From contig NZ_CP052860.1 in the NCBI RefSeq assembly GCF_012935715.1, forward strand, positions 5,890,001-5,954,000: a DNA stretch of 64,000 nt, in the 5' to 3' direction. Shown here piece by piece: positions 27,561 to 35,742 of this stretch. Position 1 is the first letter of the stretch, and each line of letters starts with the position of its first letter. The position numbers and the translations under genes are program-made. The notes below the pieces were generated by a model. It was not told the origin of the DNA, searched no databases, and worked only from the letters and a program-made list of their open reading frames with translations. This DNA is from Pseudomonas sp. ADAK13 (GTDB lineage: Bacteria; Pseudomonadota; Gammaproteobacteria; Pseudomonadales; Pseudomonadaceae).

Positions 27561-28106
27561 TTACTGGTAGTCGACGTTGTAGGTCACGGAGCTGACCACG
27601 GTGCCAGGGGTCGTGGCGCCGGTTGCGAAGTACTGCACGGCATATGGCATGTTGGCGGCGCCGGTGCCGTCGATGGTGTTGCGGGTGGTGCTGGTGATCT
27701 GGTTGGTGTTACCCGCCTGAATCGCTGCGCCGCCCTGCAGGTCAACCAGTTGCAGTTGTACATTGGTCGCGGTGCCGGTCATGTTGTTGAGGTTGCCGCT
27801 GATCGGGTCAACCGTGGAACCGGCGTTGAAGAAAGCCGCGGCGGTGGTTGCGGTACCAACGCAGTTGCTCAACTGGATGTTGAAACCGGTCTGGCCTTCA
27901 ACCTGGCCCGGAGTGGTCAAAAGGCCGGTGGAGATGGTCGGCAGGGTCACGGTGGCGATGGCAGGCGACACCACGCCGTCAACGGCGATGGTGCAGGTCT
28001 GGTTACGCAGTTCACCGTTGAAATTGATAGTGCCGTCGGCGGCATTGGCCAATTGTGCGCCGGTTGCGGAAACCAGTACGGCGATGGCGAGAGCTTTGCG
28101 ATTCAT
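27561..28106 (-). CDS. major fimbrial subunit, operon A
   Basis: A 181-residue type 1-like pilin: signal peptide 1-23 (ANA|A), a Cys pair (RNQTCTI and LSNCVG), and a C-terminal strand SVTYNVDYQ used in donor-strand exchange. GGAG lies before the ATG. It is the first gene of operon A, reading away from the EAL gene. The promoter region to its right holds two copies of the TTTCCYACA motif. Confidence 0.9.
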   Translation of the reverse strand: MNRKALAIAVLVSATGAQLANAADGTINFNGELRNQTCTIAVDGVVSPAIATVTLPTISTGLLTTPGQVEGQTGFNIQLSNCVGTATTAAAFFNAGSTVDPISGNLNNMTGTATNVQLQLVDLQGGAAIQAGNTNQITSTTRNTIDGTGAANMPYAVQYFATGATTPGTVVSSVTYNVDYQ

Positions 28107-28261
28107 GGGACAACTCCAAAAGTAAGGTACGAGCCTGTCGCGAAAGCCTGGATGGTTGGAGGACGCGAAATGCGTCGAGCGTTACAAACCATTTGCTGGG
28201 CGACAGGGTGATCTTGTGCTTTGGGAAAACTTATTTGTGTAGGTGCGTTCCCTGTGATTTG

Positions 28262-28277
28262 TAGGAGCTTTCCTACA
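28262..28277. promoter_or_regulatory. TTTCCTACA motif, site 1
   Basis: TAGGAGC-TTTCCTACA; read wider, TGTAGGA-GCTT-TCCTACA is a perfect 7-bp dyad (28260-28277). It lies about 155 bases upstream of pilin A. The heptad matches the BvgA consensus TTTCCTA and the half-site of the EvgA box. Confidence 0.6.
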
Positions 28278-28466
28278 GGCTCCACTAGCATTGCCGCTCA
28301 GATGTTGTATCTCGGCTAAAACTAGCAAAGCACGAGCTTGCTGTTTTATGTACCAAACAAACTCACCCTTTTCGATCATCGCGGTCTTAACGCCCGGGAT
28401 TGGCCGGAGGCAACGTTTGCAAGTGTCCCTGATGAGTTATTCACTACAGTGGGACGCTAGTTGCGC

Positions 28467-28482
28467 AGGGAAATTTCCCACA
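28467..28482. promoter_or_regulatory. TTTCCCACA motif, site 2
   Basis: AGGGAAA-TTTCCCACA, containing the perfect palindrome GGGAAATTTCCC. It lies about 77 bases before the EAL gene and about 360 before pilin A, so it could serve both. Confidence 0.6.
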
Positions 28483-28558
28483 AGAAACAAGGCGGTTTCC
28501 TTCGTTGAGGGTTGCCTATGCTCGTCATTATGTCCGTCTTCGAGCTTGAAAACGGTTG

Positions 28559-29770
28559 ATGACGATGCCTTCACCACGTGTCCTGGTTATGGAAAACCAC
28601 AGTTTCCAGCGCAGTGCCCTGGTTAATATGTTGCGACGGCTCGGGGTGCGGGAGGTGTTGCAAGCTAGTAATAGCGAACAGGCGATGATCCTGATGCAGC
28701 GCACCAGCGGCGTGGATATCGTGCTGTGCGACCTGGGTGATAAGGGCTTCGAGCAGGTGGAGTTCCTGCGCTATGCCTGCCAGATCGGCCTGGTCCAGGC
28801 GGTGGGGTTGTCCAATGAGCTGCGTCCGGAGCTGCGCCGGGCTCTGGGACATCTGGAATTTTTGTCGGGTGTGCAACTGCTGGGTATCTTGAGTACGCCT
28901 TTGCAGCCGCAAGCGCTGGACCGCTTGCTTAAACGGTATCGCTCGATACCGCCGGCGGCGCTCAAGCCTCCGGCCATGGCCCCGCTGCCCAGCGAAGAAG
29001 AAATACAACTGGGCCTGGCCCTGGGTGAGTTCCGCGGCTGGTTCCAGCCCAAACGGATGATGAACGATGGCAGCCTCGCCGGCGTGGAGGCTTTAGTACG
29101 CTGGGAACACCCGGCACGGGGCTTGCTGTTACCCAAGGACTTCCTCGCGGCAGTGCTGGCCTATGACCTGATCGATGAAATGTTCATGCAACTACTCGAA
29201 CAAGGGCTGAAATTGCTCGCCGTACTGCATCGTCAGGGCACCGTGCTGGAAATGTCTTTCAACCTGCATGCCTCGCAACTGGCCCGCCATGGGCTGATCG
29301 AGCATATCCAGAGCGCGCTGCAACGCCACAATCTGTGCGCTTCGGTGCTGGTGTTCGAGCTGGCTGAAAACGGCTTGCTGGACTTGCAATCCCCCATCCA
29401 GGAAAACCTGCTGCGCCTGCGCTTGATGGGCTGCGGTTTGTCGATTGATGATTTCGGCGTGGGTTTTTCGTCACTCAAGTTGCTTTGCCAATTGCCGTTC
29501 AACCAGATCAAGCTTGATGGCGACCTTATACGCACCTTGAATGAGCCGCGCAGCCAGGCCATGGTCGGTAGCACTCTGGCATTGGCTCGCTCGCTGGACA
29601 TGAGCCTGGTGATCGAGGGCGTCAGCAGCCGACATATTCGTGATGCCCTGATCAGCCTCGGTTGCGAGGTGGGGCAGGGGTTTTTCCTGGCCCGGCCAAT
29701 GACCGGCCACGACCTCCTGCATTGGTTGGCGCGGCAGGACGTACAGTCGGCAAGTTCGCCGGTGGGCTAA
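28559..29770 (+). CDS. receiver-EAL protein (RocR-like) with degenerate receiver
   Basis: A 403-residue protein: receiver domain (about 6-122) and EAL c-di-GMP phosphodiesterase domain (about 145-395). The EAL core is largely intact (VEALVRW, FNLHASQL, FELAEN, SIDDFG, IKLDG), but the later EGVE motif is EGVS. In the receiver Asp58 is kept, yet the acidic pair is Glu-Asn instead of Glu-Asp and the conserved Lys113 is Thr; position by position the paralog at 40106 keeps these residues. RocR proteins compete with the response regulator for the Roc kinase and lower c-di-GMP. This copy may be unable to switch normally. The ATG at 28559 or 28565 is likely. Confidence 0.85.
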   Translation: MTMPSPRVLVMENHSFQRSALVNMLRRLGVREVLQASNSEQAMILMQRTSGVDIVLCDLGDKGFEQVEFLRYACQIGLVQAVGLSNELRPELRRALGHLEFLSGVQLLGILSTPLQPQALDRLLKRYRSIPPAALKPPAMAPLPSEEEIQLGLALGEFRGWFQPKRMMNDGSLAGVEALVRWEHPARGLLLPKDFLAAVLAYDLIDEMFMQLLEQGLKLLAVLHRQGTVLEMSFNLHASQLARHGLIEHIQSALQRHNLCASVLVFELAENGLLDLQSPIQENLLRLRLMGCGLSIDDFGVGFSSLKLLCQLPFNQIKLDGDLIRTLNEPRSQAMVGSTLALARSLDMSLVIEGVSSRHIRDALISLGCEVGQGFFLARPMTGHDLLHWLARQDVQSASSPVG

Positions 29771-29782
29771 GCAGCAAAACTT

Positions 29783-29797
29783 CAGAATTTTCCTACA
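29783..29797 (+). promoter_or_regulatory. TTTCCTACA motif, site 3
   Basis: CAGAAT-TTTCCTACA lies 114 bases before the response-regulator gene, just after the EAL gene. The left half of the dyad is weaker than in sites 2 and 4. Placement suggests autoregulation. Confidence 0.55.
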
Positions 29798-29910
29798 CTT
29801 CAGTCGTGTTCGTGTAACTTGAGCGACGCATCGGCTGGTCGTTAATCCATCGTTTTGTGTAGCAGGTGCTTCTGTCACCGGATCATTCCGGCGCACCTAC
29901 AGGAGGTTAC

Positions 29911-30537
29911 ATGTATACCGCTTTGGTTGTGGATGACCATCCCTTCATTCGCTCGTCCGTCAAAATGCTGCTCAGCCAGGTTCAGTTCAAAGTCGTGGCC
30001 GAAGCCGATAACGGCTCAGATGCGGTGCAGTTGGCACGGGAGCATGTGCCCGACCTGATCATTCTCGACATCGGCATGCCCAAGCTCGACGGCCTCGAGG
30101 TGCTCAACCGAATCACGTCCCTGCGCTTGCCGAGCAAAATCCTCGTATTTACCTCGCAGTCGGCGATGTTTTATTCAATGCGCTGCATGAAAGCCGGTGC
30201 GGCGGGGTTCATTTCCAAGACCAACGACATGGAGGAAGTGACCAAGGCAATCAAAGCCGTGATGGACGGCTACACCTTCTTTCCCAACTTGGCAAACAGC
30301 TCGGTACGGCGCAATGATGCCGAGGCTACGGATCACGAGTTGATCCAGAATCTCTCTGACCGCGAATTAACCATTCTGCAACAACTGTCCCTGGGTCTGA
30401 CCAACAAGGAAATCGGCGACGCCATGCTGATCAGCAATAAGACGGTGAGCACTTACAAGACCCGTCTGATCGAAAAGCTCAACGTGAAATCTGTGGTGTA
30501 CCTAGCCGACTTTGCCAAGCGAAATAACCTCATCTGA
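29911..30537 (+). CDS. LuxR/FixJ-type response regulator (RocA1/BvgA/EvgA-like)
   Basis: A 208-residue response regulator: receiver with the acidic pair Asp8-Asp9, phospho-acceptor Asp53 (LIILDIGMP), Thr in VFTSQ and Lys in ISKTND; then a LuxR-type HTH (about 143-200, LSDRELTILQQLSLGLTNKEI). AGGAGG lies 4 bases before the ATG at 29911. The kinase gene starts directly after its TGA. By domain plan it is the DNA-binding partner of the hybrid kinase and the probable activator of both fimbrial operons. Confidence 0.92.
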   Translation: MYTALVVDDHPFIRSSVKMLLSQVQFKVVAEADNGSDAVQLAREHVPDLIILDIGMPKLDGLEVLNRITSLRLPSKILVFTSQSAMFYSMRCMKAGAAGFISKTNDMEEVTKAIKAVMDGYTFFPNLANSSVRRNDAEATDHELIQNLSDRELTILQQLSLGLTNKEIGDAMLISNKTVSTYKTRLIEKLNVKSVVYLADFAKRNNLI

Positions 30538-33500
30538 ATGAACACACTTCTTCGACACGGCTTGCTGGGCCTGCTGTTGCTCGGAACCCTGGGCAAAGCC
30601 CTGGCGGCGCCGCAAATGCTCAAGCTGCATGGGCGCTCCGACGTCAACGACTACAGCGTGGGCCTGGACGAGGCCGACTGGAGCTGGCTGCGGGGCAAGG
30701 GCACGCTGGTGTTGGGATCTTCAGCGCCGGACTATTCGCCGTTCAGCATTACCAGTAATCGCCACGACTATGAAGGTTTTACCGCCGACTACGCGCAGTT
30801 GCTGGCGCAACTGTTGCACATCAACGTCCGCGTTCATCGATATGCCTCGCGGGATGAGGTGCTGGCGGCGCTCAAGGCTGGCGACGTCGATATGTTGGGC
30901 AGCTCCAACGGTTTTGAAGCAGCAGACCCGGAACTGCAACTCTCCAACGCCTATGCAGAGGACCAACCGACCCTGGTCACTCGCGTCGGCGACAGCCAGA
31001 ACCTCGACCCGGAACTGGCAGGCAAGCGCGTGGCGATGCTTTACCACTACCTGCCGCCCAAAACCGTTGAAGACTTTTACCCGAAGGCCAGCTTGCAGCT
31101 TTACCCGTCCACCCTCAGCGCCATCGGCGCCGTGGCGTTCGGCCAAGCGGACGTGTACTTGGGTGATGCGATCAGTGCCAATTACCTGATCAACCGCAAC
31201 TACCTGAACAATGTGCAACTGGCGGACTTCTCACGCCTGGAAGTCAGCAACTTCTCCTTTTCGGTCAAGCGTGACAACGCCCGCCTGCTGCGCGTTATCA
31301 ACGCGTCGCTGGCGGCGATCCCGGTTACCGAACGCCAGACCATCCTGCGCCGCTGGAGCGCTGGCGGCGCAAGCATGCCCGGCCAGCGTCCGTTGCATTT
31401 CAGTGTCAATGAGCAGCGCTGGCTGGATAAACATCCGCGGTTGCGGGTGGTCGTGGACGACAGCTTTTTACCCATATCGTTCTACACCGACGCAGGCGAG
31501 TTCCGTGGCATTAGCGCTGATGTGCTGGCGAAGGTCGCGTTGCGCACCGGATTGAAATTCGAGGTGCAGCGGGTGAATTCCGTCAGGGAGATGATTGAAG
31601 CCATCACCACTGACAAGGCGGATCTGTTGGTCACCCTGACGCCCAGTGATGAGCGCGAAGCGGTGCTGCGTTTCACGCGACCATACCTGGCTACACCGTT
31701 CGTGCTGGTGAGCAGCAATAGGCCCGGCAGCCCTAACACGCTGGATGACATGAATGGCAAGAAGCTTGCTGTAATCCGCGGAAACGCCACCCGTGACATG
31801 CTCATCGAGCAGTACCCGGGCATTCGCCTAGTGGATGCGGAAAACGCTCAGGACGCAATGGCCATGGTTGCCAACGGCCAGGCGGATGCAGCAGTCAACT
31901 CGCTGATTACGGCACGCTACATGATTTCGCGCCAGTATCGTGACCGCTTGCGAGTGACCAGCACCGTTGGTGTGACCAACGCCCGGGTGGCTTTCGCCAC
32001 CGCAAGGGGGGCACTGGAGTTGTTCTCTATCATGGATAAGGCGTTGCTGAGCATTGCGCCCGAAGAAATGGATGAGCTGACCAACCGTTGGCGCAGCCAG
32101 GTCGTGGTGGGTGACAGCTATTGGCTGCGCAACCGCAACGCAATCATCCAGGGTTTCGTGATTGCCGCCGTGTTGCTGTTGATTGCCCTGGGCTGGATCG
32201 CCTACCTGCGGATGCTGATGCGCAAGCGCAAGCAGGCCGAGCAGGCGTTGAGCGACCAGGTTGAGTTCATGCGGGTATTGATCAACGGCACACCGCACCC
32301 CATCTATGTGCGCGACCGCGAGGGCAAGCTGCTGATCTGTAACAGCGGTTACCTGGAAGTGTTCAACGTCGAGCGCGAGCAGGTGATCGGCAAGACCGTA
32401 TTGGACGGTGTGCTCGGCGACCCGGATGAGGCCGCCGCGTATCACCGTGACTATCTGCAGGTGATGGACAGCGGCGAAGCGCAGCTACAGGACCGCAGCC
32501 TGAGCATGCCAGATGGCCGAGTATTGACCATCTACCACTGGATGCTGCCGTACCGCAGCAGCACCGGCGAAGTCAGCGGCATGATCGCCGGCTGGATCGA
32601 TATCAGCGAGCGCCAGCGCCTGCTGGAAGACGTCCACGCCGCCAACCGCGCCAAGACCACCTTCCTGGCGACCATGAGCCATGAAATTCGTACGCCTATG
32701 AACGCGGTGATTGGCATGCTCGAACTGGCGACGAAAAAGGCTGACCAGGGCGTGATGGATCGCTTTGCGATTGACGTCGCTTCCGGCGCGGCGCGGGGCT
32801 TGCTGGACCTGATCGGCGACATCCTCGACATTGCCCGCATCGAGTCCGGGCGTCTGTCCCTGAACCCGGAGCGCGCCAATCTGCGGGAACTGCTGGAGTC
32901 GGTGGTACGCATTTTTGAAGGCTTGGCGCGGCAGAAACAGCTGCAACTGCAGCTGGACCTGGATGCCGGGGTCAATTGCGATGTGTTGATCGACCCGCTG
33001 CGCTTCAAGCAGATCGTGTCCAACCTGCTGAGCAACGCCATCAAGTTCACTGCCCAGGGCCAGGTGCGCTTAAGTGTTCGAACGGAAACGGGCAAGGAGC
33101 AATTGGGGGTAAGACTGCAGGTTGAGGACTCCGGTATGGGCATTGGCGAAGAGGACCAGAAACGCCTGTTCAGCCCCTTTACCCAAGCCAGCAACAATGA
33201 CCAGTCGGCTCGCAGCGGCTCCGGCCTGGGCCTGGTCATCAGCCGCACACTCTGCGAAATGATGGGCGGGCGCCTGACCCTCGACAGCACATTGGGCAAA
33301 GGCACGCGCATCGACCTGCGGCTTGACCTGACCACGCTTCAACCGTTGTTCGACGCCGCCCCGGTCGAGGATGAGCCGGCAGTGATGAGCCACGCATTGA
33401 ACATCCTGATAATTGATGATTACCCGGCCAACCGTCAGTTGCTGACCCAGCAACTCAATTACCTGGGGCACCGGGTCGAGGATGCTGAAGATGGCGCCCA

Positions 33501-34131
33501 TGGGTTGCGGGCCTGGCGGAGCGGGCAGTTCGATGTAGTGATCACCGACTGCAATATGCCCCTGATGAACGGCTACGAATTGGCCCGGGCGATCCGCGCC
33601 GAAGAGACGTCCCGTGGCTTGCCACCGAGCCTAGTCCTGGGGTTTACCGCCAATGCGCAACCGGAAGAGAAGGTCCGCTGCCTGGCTGCTGGCATGGATG
33701 ACTGCCTGTTCAAGCCCATCAGCCTCAAGGATTTGAGTGCACGCCTGGCAGGCCTGGCAACCGAGCAGAGGCCTGCGCAACCCTGGTTTTCGGCAGATGA
33801 CGATATCGACCTAAGCAGCGTTGAACATCTGGCTGGCGGTAACATCGCCTCGATCAAAAGCCTGCTGGGCGACCTGGCCGGCAGTAATGAGCAGGACATG
33901 GCGCGCCTGATGCAGCTGTTTACCCGCCACGACCTGCAAGGCCTGGCGGACCTGGCCCACCGGGTCAAGGGCGGCGCGCGGATCATCAAGGCCCAGGGGC
34001 TGATTCGCTGTTGTGACGACCTGGAGGCCGCCACCAAGCGAGCAGACGCCACGCTACTGACCGAGACGGTGGATGCGCTGCATCAACAGATGGAGCTGCT
34101 CAGCGAACGTCTTGAGCGTTACCTCGCCTGA
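30538..34131 (+). CDS. hybrid sensor kinase with two periplasmic binding domains (RocS1/BvgS/EvgS-like)
   Basis: A 1197-residue unorthodox kinase. In order: signal peptide (1-23), two family-3 solute-binding (Venus flytrap) domains (about 45-275 and 295-520), a transmembrane helix (about 539-560), PAS (about 570-690), HisKA with His715 (MSHEIRTPMNAV), HATPase (SNLLSNAIKF, GSGLGLVI), receiver with Asp1004 (ITDCNMPLMNG), and Hpt with His1141 (AHRVKGGARI). The full four-step phosphorelay is intact. BvgS/EvgS/RocS kinases work with LuxR-type regulators in control of adhesion and, in Roc systems, with RocR EAL proteins as antagonists. Confidence 0.95.
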   Translation: MNTLLRHGLLGLLLLGTLGKALAAPQMLKLHGRSDVNDYSVGLDEADWSWLRGKGTLVLGSSAPDYSPFSITSNRHDYEGFTADYAQLLAQLLHINVRVHRYASRDEVLAALKAGDVDMLGSSNGFEAADPELQLSNAYAEDQPTLVTRVGDSQNLDPELAGKRVAMLYHYLPPKTVEDFYPKASLQLYPSTLSAIGAVAFGQADVYLGDAISANYLINRNYLNNVQLADFSRLEVSNFSFSVKRDNARLLRVINASLAAIPVTERQTILRRWSAGGASMPGQRPLHFSVNEQRWLDKHPRLRVVVDDSFLPISFYTDAGEFRGISADVLAKVALRTGLKFEVQRVNSVREMIEAITTDKADLLVTLTPSDEREAVLRFTRPYLATPFVLVSSNRPGSPNTLDDMNGKKLAVIRGNATRDMLIEQYPGIRLVDAENAQDAMAMVANGQADAAVNSLITARYMISRQYRDRLRVTSTVGVTNARVAFATARGALELFSIMDKALLSIAPEEMDELTNRWRSQVVVGDSYWLRNRNAIIQGFVIAAVLLLIALGWIAYLRMLMRKRKQAEQALSDQVEFMRVLINGTPHPIYVRDREGKLLICNSGYLEVFNVEREQVIGKTVLDGVLGDPDEAAAYHRDYLQVMDSGEAQLQDRSLSMPDGRVLTIYHWMLPYRSSTGEVSGMIAGWIDISERQRLLEDVHAANRAKTTFLATMSHEIRTPMNAVIGMLELATKKADQGVMDRFAIDVASGAARGLLDLIGDILDIARIESGRLSLNPERANLRELLESVVRIFEGLARQKQLQLQLDLDAGVNCDVLIDPLRFKQIVSNLLSNAIKFTAQGQVRLSVRTETGKEQLGVRLQVEDSGMGIGEEDQKRLFSPFTQASNNDQSARSGSGLGLVISRTLCEMMGGRLTLDSTLGKGTRIDLRLDLTTLQPLFDAAPVEDEPAVMSHALNILIIDDYPANRQLLTQQLNYLGHRVEDAEDGAHGLRAWRSGQFDVVITDCNMPLMNGYELARAIRAEETSRGLPPSLVLGFTANAQPEEKVRCLAAGMDDCLFKPISLKDLSARLAGLATEQRPAQPWFSADDDIDLSSVEHLAGGNIASIKSLLGDLAGSNEQDMARLMQLFTRHDLQGLADLAHRVKGGARIIKAQGLIRCCDDLEAATKRADATLLTETVDALHQQMELLSERLERYLA

Positions 34132-34161
34132 ATATTAGGAGAGGAGGCAGCAGTTGGCAGC

Positions 34162-34176
34162 AGGAAATTTCCTACA
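34162..34176 (+). promoter_or_regulatory. TTTCCTACA motif, site 4
   Basis: AGGAAA-TTTCCTACA, containing the perfect 12-bp palindrome AGGAAATTTCCT (34162-34173). It lies 151 bases before pilin B. It is the best of the four copies and a strong candidate for the response-regulator site. Confidence 0.6.
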
Positions 34177-34326
34177 AAAATGCGGCAGCGTTCATACGTC
34201 ATTTACTCATCACAACTCCGATACTGAGCCTCGTTGAACGGCCCCACCGACCAAGCGGACCGGGCCCTGCAACCTGATTGAAGTCCTCACTGGGCTTCAG
34301 ACTTTCCTCATTATCTGGATTACGTT

Positions 34327-34875
34327 ATGAACAAGTTTGCGCTCAAAGGTCTGTTTGCCGCTGTCGTCCTCGCCGCTGGTTCCCAAGCTGCCATGGCCGC
34401 TGACGGTGAAATCAACTTCGTCGGCAGCGTGACCGACAACACCTGCCCAGTGGTTGTGACCGACCTGAACGGTTCGGCCGGTGCCGGCGATGTGGGCCTG
34501 GGTGATGTACCTGCCACCTCCCTGGCCACCACCGGCGCTGTCGCCGGTGGCGGCGCGTTCACTCTCACCATCGACACTACCGCCCCAGGTTGCAACGTCA
34601 CCGGCAAGAGCGCCGTGGTCAAGTTCCTGTCCCTGAGCGGTACCGCTGGCGCCAGCGGTCAGTGGATTGGTATCGCCCCGGAAGCGGGCCACGCTACCAA
34701 CGTTGCGGTACAGATCAAGGACGCCACCGACAAGGACGTGCAACTGGGCCTGGAATCCGCTCCGTACCTGGACCTGAGCCAGCCGCTGCGCTTCACCGCC
34801 AACTACATCGCTACCGGCACTGCGACCTCCGGCCCGGCTAACGCCAAGGCTGCGTTCACCGTCGAGTACCAGTAA
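34327..34875 (+). CDS. major fimbrial subunit, operon B
   Basis: A 182-residue pilin: signal peptide 1-23 (AMA|A), Cys pair (DNTCPVV and PGCNVTG), Gly/Ala/Thr-rich beta fold and terminal strand AFTVEYQ. It is distinct from pilin A but has the same plan. It is the first gene of fimbrial operon B, downstream of the kinase gene with a 195-bp gap that holds motif site 4. Confidence 0.9.
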   Translation: MNKFALKGLFAAVVLAAGSQAAMAADGEINFVGSVTDNTCPVVVTDLNGSAGAGDVGLGDVPATSLATTGAVAGGGAFTLTIDTTAPGCNVTGKSAVVKFLSLSGTAGASGQWIGIAPEAGHATNVAVQIKDATDKDVQLGLESAPYLDLSQPLRFTANYIATGTATSGPANAKAAFTVEYQ

Positions 34876-34888
34876 GCCCTGTTGATGC

Positions 34889-34917
34889 GCCGCTGCAGCG
34901 TTGATGCGCGCAGCGGC
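34889..34917 (+). promoter_or_regulatory. intercistronic hairpin after pilin gene, operon B
   Basis: GCCGCTGC and GCAGCGGC form an 8-bp stem with a 13-base loop between pilin and chaperone, at the same place as the hairpin of operon A. There is no T-run, so partial attenuation or mRNA stabilisation is likely. Confidence 0.5.
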
Positions 34918-34950
34918 CATCCCCTCGCTCACGGCAAGAGGATGATCGAA

Positions 34951-35679
34951 ATGAACGTTTCCCCCTTCAAGAAAGCATCGGCCCTGGCGCTGTTGCTCAG
35001 TGCCGCACTGCTCAGCACAGCCAGCCACGCTGGTGTGATGCTCGGCGGTACGCGGATCGTGTTCGACGGCAACAAACGCGATGCGGCGATCACCGTCAGC
35101 AACACCACGGCGCAGCCGTACATGGTGCAGACCTGGGTCAACACCGAAGCCGATGACATGACCACCGCCACGCCCTTCGTGTCCACGCCACCGCTGTTCC
35201 GCTTGGACCCGCGCAAAGAGCAAATGGTGCGTATCCAGAAAGTCGCCGGCAACCTGCCGACCGACCGTGAATCGGTGTTCTATTTCAACGCCCAGGAAAT
35301 CCCGGTCGCCAGCGAAGGCAATGCCAATACGCTGAAGATCGCCATGCGCACCCGCGTCAAATTGTTCTATCGCCCGGCCGGCCTCAAGGGCAATGCGATG
35401 GAGGCACCGTCGAAGCTGACCTGGAGCCTGGCGCAGGAACAGGGCAGGGCAGTACTGGTGGTCAACAACCCGTCGCCGTTCCATATCTCGTTTATTGGCG
35501 TGACGGCCAAGTCCGCCGGCCAGAGCGTCGAGGTCAACGAGCCGACGATGGTCGCGCCGATGAGCAGCCAGCGCTATCCGCTGCAAGGTTTCAAAGGCAC
35601 CGGCGGTGAAGTGGTGTTCTCGGCCATCAACGACTACGGCGGCTACAGCGAGCCGCAGACCGTGCCACTGAACCGCTGA
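34951..35679 (+). CDS. periplasmic fimbrial chaperone, operon B
   Basis: A 242-residue PapD-like chaperone: signal peptide to about residue 27 (SHA), GGTRIVFDG with the conserved Arg, DRESVFYFNAQEIP, and RVKLFYRP with the conserved Lys. The ATG at 34951 follows AGAGG with a 9-base gap and gives a normal signal peptide. It is paralogous to the chaperone of operon A. Confidence 0.92.
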   Translation: MNVSPFKKASALALLLSAALLSTASHAGVMLGGTRIVFDGNKRDAAITVSNTTAQPYMVQTWVNTEADDMTTATPFVSTPPLFRLDPRKEQMVRIQKVAGNLPTDRESVFYFNAQEIPVASEGNANTLKIAMRTRVKLFYRPAGLKGNAMEAPSKLTWSLAQEQGRAVLVVNNPSPFHISFIGVTAKSAGQSVEVNEPTMVAPMSSQRYPLQGFKGTGGEVVFSAINDYGGYSEPQTVPLNR

Positions 35680-35742
35680 TTCCTTTTCTTTCTGTAGACG
35701 TTTGCGCGTGCCACGGCTGTGGCGCGGCGGCCGGGTATTGCC

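Noticed and set aside
27501..28211. Plus-strand frame of 236 codons opposite pilin A
   Set aside because: Gly/Val-rich antisense translation; the pilin on the minus strand has signal peptide and Cys pair.
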